Shown: positions 1 through 11,351 of the stretch, in pieces
Layout: every line of letters begins with the position of its first letter
Numbering within the stretch: position 1 is the first letter of the stretch
Assembly (NCBI GenBank): GCA_964019695.1
Contig: OZ026522.1
Location: forward strand, 16,738,687-16,802,686
From: Loripinus fragilis
Lineage: Eukaryota; Mollusca; Bivalvia; Lucinida; Lucinidae
Reading direction: 5' to 3'
Length of the DNA: 64,000 nucleotides
Translations under genes and position numbers: made by a program
Notes under the pieces: generated by a model
Database searches by the model: none
What the model saw: only the letters and a program-made list of their open reading frames with translations
What the model was told of the DNA's origin: nothing

Positions 1-59
1 TCGAACACAGTTTCTTGTGCTTCAGATTTTTTTTTTTCGTTTTAAAACCATTTAAGCCT

Positions 60-650
60 AGCATCCTATTTGTGGGGCATAGACAAACAGTGCAGACCCA
101 GGTCAGACGCCGCAACACGTGACGTCTAATCAGGGTCTCCACTGTTTGCAAGCAGAAAGTTCAATGAAAAGTTTGATAAAAATGAAAAGTACAACCTAAC
201 AACTCCTAAAATGAACATGGACTGGTTTAATTGACAATAATGGGACTTTTATTTGGCTTAAATGGGTTAAAAGAAAAGATAATTATTTCAAACTATACTA
301 TATAACTTTCTAATGATGCAGCAATAATATGTTTTGTTTTATGTTTTAGCTTAAGTTATAAATTTGAATTAAGAGGAACTATGTTATTTGATTAAAACAA
401 AAAAGTTTTCAGGGGATATTACCACTAGATTTTCTAACCCATTTAAGCCGAATGAAATTTTTCAATCTTAATAATTGGACCAGTCCATTTCCGCGTAAGG
501 GGTGGTGTATGTTATTTTTAATTTTTATAATGATGGAACAATCTGTAAGCGAACAGTGGCGATCCTGATTAGACGCCACATTTTGTTGCGTCTGATCTTG
601 GTTTGCTCAGTTTGTCAATAACCAAAAATAAGGACGCTATGCTTCTATGG
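60..650. repeat. MITE-like segment with two related hairpins
   Basis: Two imperfect hairpins of about 68 bases (82-149 and 549-616) have similar arms: ACAAACAGTG...GACCC...GTCAGACGCC pairs with its complement across a short loop. They flank about 400 bases of plain AT-rich DNA. Paired hairpins at the two ends suggest a small non-autonomous DNA element. No coding content or target duplication could be fixed. Confidence 0.4.
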
Positions 651-692
651 GTAATTATTAATAATTGTAGATTCCAATCTTCAGATGTAGCT

Positions 693-887
693 CAGTAAAC
701 TCTGTGTAAAACGGGCACTCACAAATATACAAAAGCAAAATTCTTAATGAAAAACGGTAGCTTAATGAAGGTCAAAAGTGTTGCAGACTGCTCCAAGTTA
801 CTTTCGACCTGCATAAAACGATACTTAGTGTTGAAAAACAATTTTTGGTCTTTTTTAGAGTGGCTGTTTTACAAAGGTTTTAATGTA
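693..887. mobile_element. Degenerate Tc1/mariner-type MITE (CAGTAAA family)
   Basis: Decayed relative of better copies at 11352, 11793 and 60972. It shares the phrases AATGAAAAACGGTAGCTTAATGA and GAGTGGC and a TIR-like start, CAGTAAAC. The right end is eroded (ttttaatgta). Non-coding. The assignment rests on comparison inside the window. Confidence 0.5.
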
Positions 888-986
888 CAACATACCGTAT
901 CTGTATTTATCAATCTCAGATGACATAGATTGTTACATATGCACGTATATACGCAATATTACATAAATGTTTAAATAGCTACATCA

Positions 987-990
<4 letters not shown>

Positions 991-1042
<52 letters not shown>
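991..1042. repeat. (GA)26 microsatellite
   Basis: Uninterrupted GA dinucleotide repeat of 52 bases, bounded by CATCAA and AAATGAAA. Probably length-polymorphic. Confidence 0.98.
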
Positions 1043-1045
<3 letters not shown>

Positions 1046-2287
1046 TGAAATTATATCTCATATAACTATGTACAACACTTAGTTGTTGTTCATGCTGATA
1101 TAGAGAATAATAAACTGAGGGGAAAAAGTTTAGCAATATACTTTGAGGATTCACAGTTTAGAAGAAATAGGACTTTTAATGTCATAGTGTCAAATATATT
1201 TGTTGACAAACGTTCACGAGTACGATGACATTAACTGGTTGACATTTCACATAATGTATAGTCTGATTTTATGCCCCCTTGCTAAAACAGCTTATCTGGC
1301 AATAGTGCGAATAGTTTTCGACTAAAATTTTCATTTTTTCTGTCCAATGTTTAGATACAAAAGCAAGAAAGTGAAAAACGGTTTAAAACTGAATGTTTAT
1401 GTAACACTTTTCGTACAGTTTTTAGTTGAAAATCGTAATCTCCAAATTACCTCCCTTTCAATTGAATAACGTTTGAAATTAAAATGCTCAGCAGATCAAA
1501 TCCTCACAATGAAGTCGGATTTTGTTTCTTCTGACCACTTGCGGGTAGCCATTAGGTCATTTTCAAACAACTGACATGTTTGCGAACCTGCCAATTAAAA
1601 AGATCTAATGCTTCAAAGATCACCTATGGAAAACCCCATAATAAATAATTGCTAAACTTTTTTCCCGTTGTCACGGTCTGTCATGCAGACTTGGCTGAAT
1701 ACACATAATCAACTAGTCCAAATGGACTCATTGTTTACACGTAGAGCAATGCTTTAGTGACAGCTAATTCAAATACCATGGAAACGTAATATATTATTCT
1801 CTATACTCTCTATATTATATACCTATCTTAGTGTTCCTAGAAAAATAGACAGAAAAAGATATCAAAATGCAACAATGACAAAATGCGTAGTTTTACACAG
1901 GCAGACAGGAAATAATATCATCAACAGTGAAAATTGCCACTGCCCAAGATACTGGTACTATCTCACTGAAAAAAACAGTAGGAAATTTATGTTAGGTATA
2001 TAATGATAACAGTTTATGACAACTGTAGAGCACACTTAAAAAGCATAAGATAAAACCAGTTTTGTTCTGTGGTTTCTTAAAAAATCGCCAGAAAATTATT
2101 TACAGGACAACTAAATAGAACGTATAATAGAAATACACAGAGTGTGGCAATCTAATGTTGATCTTGATATATTGATCAAACCAAGGCTGAAAATAAGATC
2201 ATATTCAGCATGAAGATGGTCAAAATTAAACATCCAAAAGATTGTTTGTCAAAAGATGTTGAAATTATACTTTCATAAAAGTCCCAT
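1043..2287. other. AT-rich non-coding DNA, nothing recognised
   Basis: No long reading frame, tandem array or clear inverted repeat was seen. Could be intergenic or intronic. Confidence 0.5.
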
Positions 2288-3331
2288 AATACCCCTACTC
2301 CACACAGACCACGAATCGCCCGAACCGCCACGAATCGATTTTTTTATTCGGGGGGATTTGTCAGGTTTCATTATTTTTTCTCCAATCTTGACGTTCTACG
2401 AGTCAGTCCCGATTCAGATACGATGTCGTTACGAATATTCGGGGAAATCGGCTCAATTCGATTGGAATCGCACAAGAATTCATTACGATTAGTGAAATAA
2501 CATTAGAACATGCTGCGCGAAAGTTAAGGAATCAATTACGAATCAGTTAAGAATATGCCGAATGCAGCACGATTTGGGCACGTATTAACAGAAATCCGCG
2601 ACGATTCGCCACGATTCGCGAGATTTTCTCTCACGATAGTTATAAAAAGGCCCATACATGCTTCCGGCCATCAGTTCCAAAATGAATGTTCCTAGTAAAG
2701 CAGCAGTAGAATTGATCCTGCAACTTGAGTGTTGAAAACGGCTTCTTATATAGCTAGAAGAAAACAAATTCGTTAAAGTCGAGAGACCCTGACGCAGGCT
2801 CTTTGACTTGGAAATATATAGCAGCTTACAATTGGCAAAATCACCAGGCAGGAGCTACTGACTGATCCTGATTGTGCTCCAGAATCTGCCAAATCCCTTT
2901 CAACTTCTAGCACTGCTCACATGCGCGTGACGGGGTAATCAATCTTAGGGAAAATCCTTCTACTATCTCTTCCTTGGTTTTAGTGCTTGGCTTAATCTCC
3001 CAATTCCCCATGAATGAGCTAAGAGTAGCTACGAATGCCCGAAAACGCCTCCGAATCGATAACGATTCAGTAACGATGTCCAAAAATGCCTTAGAAATTT
3101 GGTACGAATCATGCACGATTTTTCGAATCGGGGAATTCGTGGCCAAATTTTTGAACAGTTCATAACTTTTGAGCCGAATTCCCGATAGACCTGCGAAATG
3201 CAAGAACTCACTACGGACTGTGCAAATGATTTAAGACCTTCACAAACTGAGTACGATTCAGCCACAAATCCAAATATTTGTCAATCCGTGTCAATTATTG
3301 GGATTCGGGGCCTGTGTGTAATAGGGGTATT
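2288..3331. mobile_element. TIR element packed with CGATTC/GAATCG motifs
   Basis: The ends form imperfect inverted repeats of about 27 bases: AATACCCCTACTCCACACAG on the left, and on the right the complement of a stretch ending TGTGTAATAGGGGTATT. Inside, short degenerate motifs of the type ACGAATCG / CGATTCGCC recur in both orientations, densest near both ends (2310-2620 and 3040-3310). Short frames inside look incidental. It is best read as a non-autonomous DNA transposon with many subterminal transposase-binding-type motifs. The superfamily is not assignable, and no clean target duplication was identified. Confidence 0.7.
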
Positions 3332-3606
3332 AGGAGTAATAAAAAACTTAGGAAAAGGCTCCCATTTCATTTGACAGCACAGCAAAAAAATTGACCAGAA
3401 ATGTCAAGCCTCTCAGCTCAGAATTGCTTTGAAATCATGGCAGCACTGATAGTCTTTGCTTTTTCTGTGATTGTTTAAATATTTTAACGTAAAACTATAA
3501 CTTATTGTATTTGTATCACAATAATTTAGTGTTCAATTGCATTAAATTGATAGCCTTTACATCCCTCTTTTCTTGGCGCATGCGGTAAAACAACCTTTGA
3601 CAACAT

Positions 3607-3846
3607 TTGAGCCACGACATAAGATTTCCAACAATGTGGCATTTTGACAAGTATAGACTCAGACGAGCCTTTGTAGCCTCTTTCTTAGCTTAGAAACTCC
3701 AAATGATGTTTGGTCAGTAACTTAATATTCATAGCATATTAAAGCGACTAGCAATGGCTCTGATCAGACTGCGTGTATGCACAAGCTGGTCTGAGCCTTT
3801 CCTGGTCACACATACCACATTGTTGGATATCTCATGTCGCGGCTCA
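3607..3846. mobile_element. MITE, GAGCC(A/G)CGACAT family, full copy
   Basis: About 240 bases with inverted ends: GAGCCACGACATAAGATTTC on the left, and on the right the complement of a stretch ending CTCATGTCGCGGCTCA. Internal inverted segments resemble GCTCAGATCAGCCTGCGCAT. Sister copies lie at 12511, 45445, 45737 and 61892. Confidence 0.8.
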
Positions 3847-5120
3847 TTTCAGATGTACTATTTTAGCTGTCCACGTATATTCTAGCCACCAATCTGATAA
3901 CGTGTAAAGTGCATTTCAATCTGTGTAGAGCTCTGTAGCAATTAAGTACACATTTCATGGACCACCTGACAGGAGGGTAGCTATCTAATTAAGGCAGTAA
4001 GCGGACAGAGTGAAGCTATGGTCCAATTAAACTAAACCATGAACATGATCTTGCCCATAAGCAGCAAGGTCGCTGAGCTGTTATGAACTGTCCATCAATT
4101 AACAAGTAAAATCAATCTACCAAACAGACAGGAGAGTTCATATCTCTAGCTGCTTTCCAAATTTTCTCTAGATAGTAATTTTTGTCATAATTATTTACAT
4201 ACCCTATGTACTTAAGATTTGATTTTGCAATGATTTAGAGGTGCAAATCATTATGTGTTTTATGTTTTATTTAAGCACATGTATAGCACTGTAACAACAA
4301 AGCATTTTATCTTGAAACTGATTTCGTTTCTTGCGAAAATCTGGCATGTCATCTTACACTTAGTAACACCACCATTAGTTGTGATTTAATGACAGCTTGG
4401 ATTCTTTTAAGCATAGCCGAATGCACATCTGAATTCATGGTGCACCAAATTTGATACTAATTTCTCAATATGTATGTCTTTTATATTTGACATCCGACTA
4501 ACGTGACGCTTAACAATGCTATAGTCAGTTTATATGTGGGTTAGCTCTACTCTGTAAGGTGGCAACTCAAACATATCACCACCCTGGCCCCAGGTGAATG
4601 CGCGAATCTAGTAAAGAGCTATTGCAATGTGTGTTATCTTGTTGAATGCTTGGGGCATAGTGCCTTTATATTGGAGTTTTATATGCTTTTGATATTATCC
4701 TGGTATGTGTCTTACTGATGATAGTTTCAGTTACAAGCTAGAGACCCTTAAAACGTTACGAGATAGTCCCCTCAATACAATTCCAGTGGATTTTACCATC
4801 CATCAATGTATTGTGGATAAATGTATTCGTGTTTCAGACACCAGATGAGAATAAGTTTGCAAAAGAAATAAGATTAGAGTGTGGATTCATCTAAAAAGAT
4901 GACATTTTCCCAATTTTAATACAATTTCAAACCCTATTGGCCCATTTAACTGTTTGGCAGTACTGTACTGTCCTTTTGGTCTTTCTCCTAATAACTCGCA
5001 CTTACTATGTGGCATCAAATTTTAACACCCTATACAATTGTTGTCATAGACGTTGACATTACATCTGACGTTGCTGCATGAAATTTTATGTTTGTGTGTT
5101 GATAGCATATTTGGGGTTCG
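3847..5120. other. Non-coding DNA, nothing recognised
   Basis: No supported gene or repeat. Short frames lack codon structure or homologues that I recognise. Confidence 0.5.
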
Positions 5121-5340
5121 ACACAGTAAAGCCTGTCTTCGGGGGTTTACAAACAACAAAAGTGCAGACCAGCCTACGCATTCGCGCAGTCTGATCAGCG
5201 CCTTTGCTATTTTTTGTGGAAAGTATCACATGTTAACTTAATACAGTTGATATTTCAATGTGTTATCTAGTCTGTGCAGCTGTAGAGACTGGTTTGAAAC
5301 TCGCTTTGTCAGAAACCCAAAGAACAGGTCGTCTTGAGAC
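5121..5340. mobile_element. MITE, AA(A)CCTGTCTTC family
   Basis: About 220 bases. The left end (AAAGCCTGTCTTCGGGGGTT) is the inverse of the right end (AACCCAAAGAACAGG...). The internal core GCAGACCAGCCTACGCATTC / GCGCAGTCTGATCAGCGCC forms an inverted pair. A better-preserved sister is at 40297-40522, and a fragment is at 11031. Confidence 0.65.
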
Positions 5341-5345
5341 AAGCC

Positions 5346-5478
5346 ATCAAGGTTATAAACTATTTTTCATACTCAACTTAGCTGAGTACAAAATTTATCC
5401 TGCTCATAAATGTTAAAATACCAACAAATGTTGGCATTTTTAACATTTATTAGCATGATAAATACAACATCTGATAGA
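5346..5478. mobile_element. Left half of a MITE split by the PLE insertion
   Basis: Matches the first half of the intact MITE at 8624-8843, including TTCATACTCAAC, AAAATTTATCCTGCTCAT, a small palindrome (AAAATACCAACAAATGTTGGCATTTT, slightly imperfect) and GATAAATACAACATCTGATAG. The homology stops where the PLE tail begins (AAAGTAAGAAAAGTAAGTAAGG). The right half resumes at about 8544. Confidence 0.75.
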
Positions 5479-6025
5479 CTTAAAGTAAGAAAAGTAAGTA
5501 AGGTTGCAAAGATCAGGAATCGATACAATCAAGTACCACACCTGACCCAGGATACCAATGGGAAAGTGACAAACTCACAGAAGACACCACAAACGAGAGC
5601 CAAGAGGTCAGCCCTTTCCCAGCAGGTGACCACGAAGCACATATAAACAGACGCGCACAAAACATAGCAAACACAAGACAGAACAAAAACATAAAAGATC
5701 CACAAAAGAAGTACCGCCTTGGAACGGTCAGTAAAATATTTTACTGGAGGGCTTAAACCGGTTTAACGGCGCCAACCTCACCCTTAATTCAGATGTTGAT
5801 CAAGACACATAGATATTTGGTTTGCATGGAAGACCCCTAACTTATCAATGCATCATCTCCTAAAACATATAAATCAAGATATAACAAGGAGATAAAGCAA
5901 GGATAAGGACTCAACAGTAAATTAAACTGAATACCGGAGCAAAAGAAATCCAACAGGTAAACCCCAGTGGGCCCGACAAACAGCCAAAGCATCAGGCCCC
6001 TACCATCTCATCAATAGATAAGTCT

Positions 6026-8536
6026 TTAAGTCGGAACCATCATAGAGTCTGAAGTCCGACCCACCGGCGTGCAATTAAAAAGGAAAGCAAAGTTGCCAAC
6101 TGTGATTGGGTTGACTACCAAGCATGCAGTCTGCTGCAATACATTAATGTTATAGCCAATTTTTTTATAATGGGAAATTATTTTAATGAACTGCGCTGAA
6201 AAATTATTAGAGCCAACAATCTTCTTCAACTTATACACCAAGTCACCATAGAAATCAGGTTCCGAAAGTCCTTGGCGCAAGAGAGATTTAAGTCCAACTT
6301 GGAATTTAGAAATCAAGTCAAAGTATCGTCTATAAAATTTTGAAAATGTTTTGCGAAGTTTATGATACCGATAGCCCTGTTTAAGAAGTTTCTGAGTTAA
6401 CAATTTATTGCGAGTGTTGAAGTCAGTAACATAGCTAGATGCTCTAGCAAAACGAATGAGTTGAGAGATATAGACTCCATAGGATGTAGAACGAGGAACA
6501 TCACCATCTAAAAATGGGAAATTGACAATTTCAAAATCAAAGTCGTCACGTTTATCATAAATTTTGGTAGAAACAATACGATTAGAAATTGACAAATGCA
6601 AGTCTAAAAATGCGGCTTCGGTATCAGAGGCATTGGCTTTATTAAGTTGGAGCTCTGAAGGGTATATTTGACTAACCATATTTTCAAAATAAACATTATT
6701 AATATTTAAAATATCGTCCAAATATCTGGAAGTAGTGTTAAACGCATCAATAACATCAGCCTGCTTATCATCAGAAAGAGACATCATAAAGTCCCTTTCA
6801 TAACAAAACAGGAATAAATCTGCAACCAGGGGAGCACAATTAGTGCCCATAGGAATCCTAACTACTTGTCTATAGAGCTTGGTGCCAAATCGAATAAAAA
6901 TGTTGTCCAACAAAAAGGTCAGGGCATCACATATACTTGACAGCAAAAGAAACGCATATTATCCAATATCCATTTAATACCAGAAACTCTTATTAAATTT
7001 TACCCTGAATGATATGAACATTTTTGAACGGACTCATGCGTTCGTTCCAGATCACTTTTTTTCCTCATTACACGGTTAATTATTATATTTTGGTAATTAA
7101 TGCAAAAAATGCAAAAACAGTGCCGTACATTGGAAAAGACATGATTGGAATCCGATTTCATTGCATGTCACGAGAACATAATGTAACAGATAAGAAAACA
7201 GCATAAAACTTAAAAATTCATTGCTGTAGGATTTATACCGTTAATCCAAAAAATCTTCATTTTTGCATTTTTTGCATTGGTATTGTAAACCGATGGAATC
7301 TTTGGGGTGTAAGAAAATCTGGCACAGTATGATTGACGTCAAGTAAGGAACTGTCCAACAGAACCATTTAAAACAATTGTTTTGACACTTTCTTGCCTGT
7401 CTTAAGCACACTTCCGGTCAGTTGTCTAATAATGTAACTGGGTCACAATGGTCCACCTTGAAGAATTCCGGACAATTTAATCTTCATAAGTAGTCTGTAT
7501 GTCCAGATTATCACGCAGAGTGATTTTCATTTAAATCCGTTTAGTGGTTTTAGGCATACACCATCTCGGAAGTCGCCTTTATTATTAGCTATTTCGTTAC
7601 GCCCAGAGTTACGCCCCTTTATTATTTTTATTCAAATGAGCTATCCATTTGATAATACACATGTTCCATGCATCATTGATACCTTGCATATTATTAGATC
7701 AGTATTTAAACCCCAATTTATACACTATACCAAATATGCAAAATATGCGTTTCTTTTGCTGTTCAGTATACATTTTGACACGACCAAGCATGATATTTTT
7801 TAGGTTTTTCTGAAGTAAAAATGCATTTCTGTCACTACATGCAAGGTAAGGAGAGCCTTCTCTCTGGAAGGTTCTTTCAATAAGATCAATAAGTTTATCT
7901 TTAATTAAATTATGAGGTAAAGTAGTGTAAAGAGTAGAAAAATCATAAGTAGACAAACTGGTCGCATTGAAATCTAGCTTTAAGTTTATCTAAAATTTCA
8001 CCTGAATTTTTGATCGACCAAAATAGGTTTTTACCGGATCTCTCATATACTTTTTCACAATATTTGATAACATTTTTTTTAACAGCTGTAAGACACGAGG
8101 TTAACAATTTAGAAAGTTCTGTTGTCGTACAAGAACTAGAATTTGCATTAAATCTTGCTTTATAGGGTTTTATATGGAGTTTAGGTAACCAGTACAACGT
8201 AGGAACTTTGTCTTGATTTTCTTTAGCTTTGACACCAAAATGTAGGGCTGTATGACAACCATGCCCATCAACAATCACCCTTTCACTTAAAGAAGGCTGC
8301 AGTTTATAGGCATTAGTGTCAACAAGCTCACGCTTAAGAGTATTAATATAATACAATCGTCACACAACTACAACATTGTTAGCAGCTTTATCTGCTGGAA
8401 CCAAAACATAGTTCATATGAAAATCCTGGATACCTCGTTTAAGATGACGAAAAGAAGATTTAGGTTTAGGGGGCAAAAGATGTGTATTACGAGAGTAAAA
8501 TGAAATACGAGTATCAATAATTTTAAAAATGTTAAT
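6026..8536 (-). pseudogene. PLE reverse transcriptase, broken by insertion, frameshifts and a TGA
   Basis: RNA-directed DNA polymerase of a retroelement, split into three blocks on the minus strand. The first (about 8536-7957) has ADKAANNVVVV, then an in-frame TGA at 8362-8360, then PTLYWLPKLHIKPYKARF. The second (7954-7771) has the motif-A aspartate in TYDFSTLYTTLP. The third (6931-6026) has PMGTNCAPLVADLF and the catalytic YLDD in RYLDDIL, and ends at a TAA shortly after CTPVGRTSD.

Lesions seen: the TGA; an apparent 2-base loss near 7962; an apparent 1-base loss in a T-run near 7812; and an 835-base transposon at a TA (6934-7768). The third block has no stop over about 300 codons. PLE is favoured over LINE or DIRS from the RT motif wording recalled for that family. 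The absence of a C-terminal GIY-YIG domain would fit endonuclease-less or domain-permuted PLE types. The gene is inactive as it stands. Confidence 0.8.
6934..7768. mobile_element. Non-autonomous Tc1/mariner-type element inside the RT
   Basis: An 835-base insert with inverted ends (TACTTGACAGCAAAAGAAAC on the left; on the right the complement of a stretch reading TACTGAACAGCAAAAGAAAC), flanked by a TA duplication (6932-6933 and 7769-7770). The flanking RT coding sequence would be contiguous without it, which fixes the boundaries. TA target choice and length suit Tc1/mariner MITEs. The interior has only short frames and no transposase. Confidence 0.85.
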
Positions 8537-8543
8537 CTTCCAT

Positions 8544-8622
8544 TAGCCTCTTTAGTTGTCGTTTTTTTATAATTTTTGAGAAGTTGAAATTTCACTCTCA
8601 GTTGAGTTGAGCATGACAAGGT
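8544..8622. mobile_element. Right half of the MITE split by the PLE
   Basis: CTCTTTAGTTGTCG ... GTTGAAATTTCACTCTCAGT ... TTGAGCATGA corresponds to the second half of the intact copy at 8624-8843. The terminal AGGTTATAA is lost or overlaps the next copy. Confidence 0.7.
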
Positions 8623-8623
8623 C

Positions 8624-8843
8624 CCAAGGTTATAACTTTTTCATGCTCGACTCTGGTGAGAACAAAATTTATCCTGCTCATAGATGTTAAAATGCCCACA
8701 AATGTTGGCATTTTAACATTTATGAGCATGATAAATACAACATCTGATAGAAGCTTCTTTAGTTGTCGATATTTTATTTTTTATGAGCAGTTGAAATTTC
8801 ACTCTCAGTTGAGTTGAGCATGAAAAAAGCTTTATAACCTCGG
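8624..8843. mobile_element. Intact MITE (CCAAGGTTATAA ends)
   Basis: About 220 bases with inverted ends: CCAAGGTTATAACTTTTTCA and the complement of AAAAAAGCTTTATAACCTCGG, extending inward through CATGCTC / GAGCATG. It lies directly beside the PLE-split copy of the same family, in the same orientation. Confidence 0.8.
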
Positions 8844-8934
8844 GGCCAGGCCCATTTTTCACATAACGTTCGTTATGAAGTGAATAACAGTGATGATATG
8901 CGTTAAACATTACGCATGACACTTTTCCCAATAT

Positions 8935-9630
8935 ACAAAAATATGCGAAGTTTCGTGAAAATGAAATCCTCGCAAAATGGCGAAATCACTCTGTCGATTA
9001 CTGATAAAGGTAAATCATGCACTAGTCGCAAACTTTTAGCGCCGCAAAAAATGTCTTTCAATTTGAAAGCTATTCACGAAAAAAAAAAAAACTGCCAAAA
9101 TTTCCTGATTTACAGTATTTACAATTTAAAAGAATACAGAAACATGTATAATTGGTACAAAGTGATATTTGATGTTAATTATATACCAATACACATCAAG
9201 ATATTGTACTTCACCATTATACCATAACATAATGCAGTGAATTACAGTGATGAAATACACTAAAAATTACACAGGACACTATTCCCAATATACAAAAGAT
9301 CATTGTAAATATTCTATAAGACACTACAACCTACTACTGCAATTTCAGAAATTATCACGAGGGTTTTATTTTCGCGAAACTTCGCCTATGCTGCGAAGTT
9401 TCGTGAAAATGAAATCCTCGCAAAATGGTGAAATCACTCTGTTGTTTACTGATATAGGTAAATCATGCACTAGTTGCAATTTCTTAGCGCCGCAAGAATG
9501 TCTTTTAACACTATTCACGGAAACAAAATTCTTGCGATATTTCCGGTTTTACAGTATTTACAATTTAAAAGAATACAGAAACATGTATAATTGGTACAAA
9601 GTGATATATGATGTTAAGTACATAGAGGTA
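8935..9630. repeat. Direct repeat pair (~230 bases each)
   Basis: Segments 8942-9180 and 9389-9620 share GCGAAGTTTCGTGAAAATGA, TCGCAAAATGG, GGTAAATCATGCACTAGT, TTAGCGCCGCAA and GAATACAGAAACATGTATAA. A GCGAAACTTCGCC / GCGAAGTTTCG inverted pair sits at 9373-9400. Likely a duplicated piece of an unclassified element. The frames across it are not supported as genes. Confidence 0.7.
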
Positions 9631-10186
9631 TTCAAATGTTTTTGTTAAATATGTCTTATATTTCACGAGTGAAATGGACAATATTTATATTTCATGAGTG
9701 GCGAAATACAATTATTGTCCACTTCACAAGTGAAATAAAAGACATATTTAATAAAAAACGTTTGAATTTTCTTTTTATTATCTACAAATTTTCCATGTTC
9801 TTTTAAGGTAAAGAGAAGCGAATCTTACTTTACATTAGCTTTTGTTTTGATTTTCTAGTTGTAGCAGACAAATTTATAAAAGCTCTTTCTTATATTAAGC
9901 TTCTAAGTGACTCTGACTTTTTGTTTACATTTCCATAGAAATAGGAAACACCAATTATAGTTGTTTCTATTAGAAAACAAAAATAATTGCTTCCCTCAGA
10001 TTATATTGAGAAAATAGGAAAAGGTAGTTCCAATCTTATGGTTTTTCTCCCATGAAAATATCAAATTTTGTATTTTCACTGCTGTGAAAATACAAGTTTT
10101 TTCACTGCTGTGAAAATACAAGTTTTTATATTTTCATGGCTGTGAAATATATGCATTATATTTAATCAATATTTTCCTGTATTTCA
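9631..10186. mobile_element. Foldback element rich in TTTCAC-n-GTGAAA palindromes
   Basis: The first 136 bases (9631-9766) form a long hairpin: TTCAAATGTTTTTGTTAAAT pairs with the complementary end at 9747-9766, and about 65 bases per arm match. Small palindromes such as ATTTCACGAGTGAAAT and TTTTCACTGCTGTGAAAA recur at 9659, 9722, 10077, 10097 and about 10130. The right part (10053-10186) again resembles the inverted left arm. No coding content. Confidence 0.7.
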
Positions 10187-11030
10187 TTACATAGTAGATA
10201 ATAAATATCAATATCAAGGTACTGTACATAACCAGCTTTCAGTATAGCAAATGTAATGATATGATCTTCACTAAAATCACTTACAATTTCTAGGAGCATA
10301 ACTAAACTATGTTAGTGTGCCGCTACATTTTTTCAGTCAGTTATGAACATAATTCCACAAAGTCAAGAATTTTAAAGACGTTAATGCATTTTCAAATTTA
10401 TGGGGAAATTTCTATGATTTTTCAGGCTGTTCAACATATTTTTGTGCTTTCTGTACCATGAATGAGGCGATACATTATTAGTAAATTTGAGTTACATAAT
10501 TAAAAGTTACAGAGCTTGAAACTTTTGAAAGATATTCTGGACATTACTCTTTTGTGCAAAACGTAAATATGACTAGAAAATGTCACACTCACAAAATGTA
10601 GACCCAGAGGAAGGGCCAAATAACATCAACAGCCACAAGTATTTTCAAGCAAGCAGGCCACTTTTCCCAAGAGAGATGACCGCAAGACTAGAAAGGACAA
10701 TTAAAATCTAAAAATGGAACCCCTCAAACAATGGCAATGGATCCGCCGCATAAGAGCAGACAGCAGCTGAAGCCAGTGGCGGCTCAAATTAATTGCAATA
10801 GATAAATCTTTGCACTAGATTCTGCTGTTCTCAAAACACAATAGTTGAGAAGCTCGCCATTTAAGTCAATGAAAAATGGCATTTTGAAGTGAAGATATAA
10901 TTATTATTTCTATTCTTAACAGCAAATGCACAAGAATGGTAATTATTTACATGTAATCAAGTCACACAATATGCACTATTTGCATAAGAGCCAATGGGAT
11001 ATTAATTTCCTTGAGTTAACATATAGGCCG
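10187..11030. other. Non-coding DNA, nothing recognised
   Basis: No supported gene, array or inverted-end element was found in this stretch. Confidence 0.5.
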
Positions 11031-11170
11031 TGAAGCGAGAAAACATTCAAGGTTTGTGAACAACAAACAACATCAAACCAGTCTGCGCAATCGTGCAGTC
11101 TGATCAGAGCCTTTGTTTTTCACTAAATGGAAAAGATATTTTATAAACTTGCTGCAAGCGATATTCAAAT
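11031..11170. mobile_element. Fragment of the AACCTGTCTTC-type MITE family
   Basis: GAAGCGAGAAAACAT, CAGTCTGCGCAATCGTGCAG and TGATCAGAGCCTTTGTT, with GCTGCAAGCGA, correspond to the left and middle parts of the element at 40297-40522. The right end is missing. A 14-base C-run follows at 11226-11239. Confidence 0.5.
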
Positions 11171-11351
11171 GTTCTCGGTAGATTTTGTAGCTGAGCATGC
11201 TGGTTTGGGTATACATGATTGGAGACCCCCCCCCCCCCCAACACACGCCTCTCTGGTAGACCAGCATGCACATTCAGGCAGTCTGATAAAAACATTTGTT
11301 AATCGATTCATAAAGCGTTCAAACACTAATTCTCCTGAATACATACTTTTA

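Larger units (their letters stand above)
5479..8543 (-). mobile_element. 5'-truncated Penelope-like retroelement
   Basis: Read on the minus strand: reverse transcriptase coding remnants (8536-6026), then a roughly 540-base 3' region ending in a CTTACTTAC-type tail at 5480-5495. The 3' region carries two perfect palindromes, TTAAACCGGTTTAA and CAGTAAAATATTTTACTG. No endonuclease domain follows the RT, and the 5' end is lost, so an N-terminal GIY-YIG domain, if one existed, is missing. It is inserted into a MITE and itself carries a Tc1/mariner-type insertion (6934-7768). Eight more truncated copies of the 3' region occur in the window. Confidence 0.8.

Noticed and set aside
2907..3265. Overlapping frames of 60-98 codons on both strands
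   Set aside because: Caused by the CGATTC-rich interior of the TIR element; no conserved residues or start context.
5480..6025. SECIS element in the PLE 3' region
   Set aside because: A GTGA or ATGA with downstream AA can be found, but I could not draw a convincing kink-turn fold by eye; left as a computation to run.
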